In this document: positions 60,635 through 64,000 of the stretch, piece after piece
Layout of the letters: each line of letters begins with the position of its first letter
Position numbering within the stretch: the first letter of the stretch is position 1
NCBI GenBank assembly: GCA_028015245.1
Contig: CM051383.1
Span: forward strand, 14,912,229-14,976,228
Origin: Cardamine occulta
Taxonomy: Eukaryota; Streptophyta; Magnoliopsida; Brassicales; Brassicaceae
Direction: 5' to 3'
DNA: 64,000 nucleotides
Made by a program: the position numbers and the translations under genes
The notes under the pieces: model-generated
Seen by the model: the letters and a program-made list of their open reading frames with translations, nothing else
Database searches by the model: none
What the model was told of the DNA's origin: nothing

Positions 60635-63600
60635 ATGTCTGGAAACCAAGAGGTGTTTATTCCAACTTAATGCTTTCAACACTTTTAGAAATTCTCATTT
60701 TAATGCTTTCAACACTTTTAGAAATTCTCATTTTAATTTTTTTCTTTGTCTCTTTGGTATATCTATCAGGCTCGGATGAGACCACCTACCTGGAGGTGTA
60801 GTGATATTCCAATCAAGAAGAGGAAGTACTTTGTGCAGCCGCAACTTCCGGTAATGGAAGAAGCTGGCTCCACACTTTTGGGAAAGAATCCACAACTTAA
60901 TGAGCAAGGTGATACTAGTGTTGGTAGGAGTGCTTTGGATACATCTCATGCTAATGAAAATCAGAAAATGATTGGTGAATCAATCCCTTCGTTTCCGTCT
61001 GTTTCTGTGGGAAATGCTGTTACAGCAGAGCGAATTGGGAACTTAGTTTTTAACCAAATTCGAGTGAAACTTGAGAAGCCAATTTCTCCAATTCACTCCA
61101 GTCCTTTGGCAGGCTTTGAGATCCCTTCCAGTTCACTCCATTGTTCTTTGGGAAAGCTTCCTGTTGGTACTGAACATCATGGTGTTGTTGTCAGCTCAGG
61201 TGAAACTGGGATGAAAGTAGAAAAACCTTTTCTTAAGACTCAGGACATTGTTAGGGAGACAGGTGACAAGGAAGCTCTCAGAGGAGAGTGTCAAACAGAA
61301 TCATCTTCTGGTGTAGGTACTGTTTCCATACTGCTAGGTTGTAAAACTAAAAACAATTCTCCGTATTGGGAGACTGAAGAGCCTTCCGCACTGACTTTGT
61401 CGGGTGTTCGTGCCCCTCGTAACTCAGATTCTACTTCTATTTGTACCAAATCTGGCAATCACAGTGGCGTGAACAGACAGAATTGGGATTTGAACACTAC
61501 CATGGATGATTGGGAAGATTCTCTAGATCGCACAACTAGAGTTAAGACAACTGGTGCATTCTTAAATAGTAACAGAAATCTTCATGAAACAGAGACATCA
61601 AGTTGCCGTGAAACAAGTGTTGTTGCAAAGTCTGTTTCTGAAAAACAGAAGGAAATTGTAGGATTTAGATCTCCTAAGGCGACTTCGATACAGTTTGATC
61701 GTCAGGTTAACCCTACATGCTCACTTAGTCTAGGCCTCAGTTCTTATCCTCCTATTGAGAAATCTCCTTCTCTACCAGCTCCCACATTGGAGGCAAGAGC
61801 TGCTTGTACAAGTTTCTCCAAACCAATAATGATTGCTAGGAATGTGAACTCGCTAAACCTTAGGACTGTGAAGTCAGAAGTTACTGAAGAGAGTGTTAGA
61901 CAGGAAACTGAGAGTGCTCAAGTTTTTCCAATCAGATTATCTATTAGAGGGGTGAAACAGGAAGTTGTTGCCAGACTCAGCCAAGAAAATAGTCTCTCAT
62001 CTGGCATTTCGAAGCCAGTGGTTCCTATATCAATAAAGGCTGAGCCAAGTAACTTCACTCAATCTGAAGTTTTCAATAGGAAAGATGGAACGTTGATTCA
62101 TCCCAATACGCCAATAATACAATCAAACGAGGTCCCTGATTTACCTACAACTTCTACGCCAAGTCAGAAGGATAAATTTATAGCTTGTTCTAGTGGCATC
62201 AGCAGTGTACCAATGTCTGTGAGTGGAATGACAATAGATCCAAGCGTTCAAAGTTATCCTGACTGTACATTAAAAGAAAATTCAGGCCAGAGTAGCAGTG
62301 CAGCCAATGGAAAATTATGCGAAGTGCTGAAACATGGTGGAGTTCAAATGACTTATTCATGTTCTGGTCATGGGGATCATAACCTCAATGCTTCAGGTGT
62401 GAATGTTACTTCCTTGACTGAAGAGAAAATTCTAAATGATTGCAAGACCTGTATATCGAAAGAACTCTTTCAAAATTCTCATGAAACTGATGAAGTTTTT
62501 ATAGGTGGTGAAGAAAAGATTATTTTATCTGGTAAGGAGCTAGAGGAACAGTTATACACTAATGGGTTTGAATCAGATTGTGGTCATGATCTATCTAGAG
62601 TAACAAATAACCAACTTGGAGAAAGAAATATGTACGATGACGGGAAGGTCCAAGGACCAGCTACCGTTTTCACGGAAGGTAATGAGGTTGCACATGCCGA
62701 GTGTGGGGGTTCTGAAACTGAACAAGGGAATACAGGTAACCATGTGGAAGAAAAAAGGAGTCAACCTGGACTTCTTGGTAATACAGGTAATAAACAGATT
62801 AAAGAATGCTCTGCCTCATCATCTACTAATAGACTTACTCCAGAACTTCAAAGTGGAATATTTGATGGATCAGGTGAAAATAAAGGCCGGATAATCCAGG
62901 ATGGTGAAGGAACTTCAGGTGTCTCTACAGTGTCAGGCGGCAACTTTGAAAACCTTGAAATAGTAGATAACAGTAGTCCAGTTTCATACAAGGCAGAAAT
63001 ATCTAATATTGACAATGATCCTCCTGCGGAGGGTAGTGAAGGTAGTCAAAGTCGAATTATAAACCTAGCTCAGGTTTCTAATAAATATCCAATTAAGACA
63101 CTAGATGCTTCAGGCAGCTTTGTGCCATTCCGAATGGAAAGAGATAGATTGCCTGATATCCCACTTGAACCGCGGAAGTATGTTTTGAGAGGGAGGTGAT
63201 ATTTCTGAGCTCTTTTCTTTGTCTCATTCTCTTTTGAGATCTCTGTGTATTTAAACTCTCCAATATTGTTTCTTTTGCTAGTGATGAATCCTATAAATTC
63301 TCGCGTGAGAGGTACCATGGGAAATTTACGAGAAGCCAAAAGTTAAATTTCATGCCTGACAGAAGGAGATTTTCTGATAAAACAGAAAACAATCTGCATG
63401 AACGGGATACAAAAAGTAAACTCCTATCTAAGTTTTCGATGGAGTAACTAAGTTCATTGTTTTTTCTGTAATTCCATTTGACTCATCTTGTGAATGCAGA
63501 TTTTGAGTTTGATAATCATGGAAACACTCGCCGGGGTGGTGCTTTTATGAGTAATTTTCAAAGAGGGAGACGGTCTGCTAATGATGAAGGAACACCTTTT

Positions 63601-64000
63601 CCTCACTCCTTTACAAGAAGAAACCCTAACTTTTCATTTACTCAAAGAGGACCAACAAATAAAGAGGATGCATCTGGATTTCCTGGATTTAGAGATGGTG
63701 AAAAATTCACTAGGGGAGTACAATGCAACAACACAGAACCAATGTTTATGAATCCCATACGTCCGTATCAAGGTCGGGATGGTTCTTTTGCTCGAGGACG
63801 AGGAAAGTTTTCAAACAACACAAAACGAGGCTTTCCTGGATTTCGTTCACGATCTCCAATTCGATCAAGAGAGCGATCAGATGGTACATCCTCGTCTTTC
63901 AGGAACAGATCACAGGAAGAGTTCAGTGGGCATACAGACTTTTCTCATCGAAAATCACCCTCAGGTTACAGAATGGAGAGGGTAAGCTCACCTGACCATT
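60635..64000 (+). CDS. Long disordered protein with RG/SR-rich tail, 3' truncated by window
   Basis: Coding exons 60635-60652, 60770-63195, 63282-63415 and 63500 to beyond the window. The first six codons (MSGNQE) sit in their own micro-exon, joined in frame to ARMRPPTWRC. About 1000 residues are visible and the end is missing. No globular domain is recognised. The large exon 2 product is Ser/Glu/Gly-rich and holds several psi-Lys-x-Glu motifs (VKLE, MKVE, VKSE, VKQE, IKAE). Exons 3-4 are rich in Arg with RG, RGR and SR dipeptides (FQRGRRS, FARGRGKF, RSRSPIRSRERS), typical of RNA-associated nuclear proteins. By position this matches Arabidopsis At5g13590, a protein of unknown function. A nuclear RNA-related role is inferred from composition only. 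Confidence 0.8.
60669..60734. repeat. 33-bp perfect tandem duplication in intron 1
   Basis: The unit starting AATGCTTTCAACACTTTTAG occurs twice in direct succession within the intron after the micro-exon. It looks recent because both copies are the same. Confidence 0.9.

Noticed and set aside
1..64000. tRNA, rRNA or a multi-gene novel system
   Set aside because: No cloverleaf or rRNA-like stretch was recognised by eye, and the genes have unrelated functions with own promoters. A tRNAscan or Infernal run would be needed to exclude small RNAs fully.

Overview
The window is nuclear DNA from a flowering plant of the mustard family (Brassicaceae), very close to but not identical with Arabidopsis thaliana. 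The genes have many short introns with GT/AG borders, AT-rich spacers, plastid and mitochondrial targeting peptides, and no operons. From memory of A. thaliana, the gene order matches a block of chromosome 5 (about At5g13590 to At5g13740) read in reverse. The CHLH protein differs from the Arabidopsis one at scattered residues, so this is a sister species or relative. Exon borders were placed by eye from splice sites, reading-frame continuity and family homology. For every recognised, complete gene the summed exon lengths are a multiple of three and give close to the expected protein length.

Layout from left to right: ZIF1-type MFS transporter (-, 3-3451); plastid sigma factor SIG4 (+, 5164-6773); plastid UPF0114 membrane protein (-, 6876-7910); sterol methyltransferase SMT1 (+, 9109-11916); polyamine oxidase PAO1 (+, 13072-15881); alpha-N-acetylglucosaminidase NAGLU (-, 15924-20287); Elongator subunit ELP1/ELO2 (+, 20606-25509); UMAMIT15-type transporter (+, 27613-29282); TDBD-domain nuclear protein (-, 29570-31431); plastid TypA-like GTPase SVR3 (-, 32536-36910); acyltransferase PDAT1 (-, 37568-41148); an unrecognised repeat-containing gene with an apparent frameshift (+, 43253-44343); magnesium chelatase H subunit CHLH/GUN5 (+, 45492-50068); a repeat-rich spacer (50.5-52.5 kb); an unrecognised gene with an RRM-like C-terminus (+, 52723-53761); an RMD1/DUF155 mitochondrial protein (-, 54526-56378); an NPH3/BTB protein (-, 56874-58947); and the 5' part of a long disordered RG/SR-rich nuclear protein (+, 60635 to beyond the window).

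The genes are independent housekeeping or regulatory loci, not a pathway cluster. Several serve the plastid (SIG4, UPF0114 protein, SVR3, CHLH), lipids and sterols (SMT1, PDAT1), transport (ZIF1, UMAMIT15), or RNA and nuclear functions (ELP1, TDBD protein, RG/SR protein). I found no CRISPR, rRNA, tRNA, virus or complete autonomous transposon, and no evidence of a new multi-gene system. The most interesting features are the frameshifted repeat gene at 43.3-44.3 kb, the 67-bp minisatellite at 52 kb, the RRM-like gene beside it, the run of SUMO-consensus motifs in the last gene, and tail-to-tail gene pairs whose transcripts must nearly or actually overlap.
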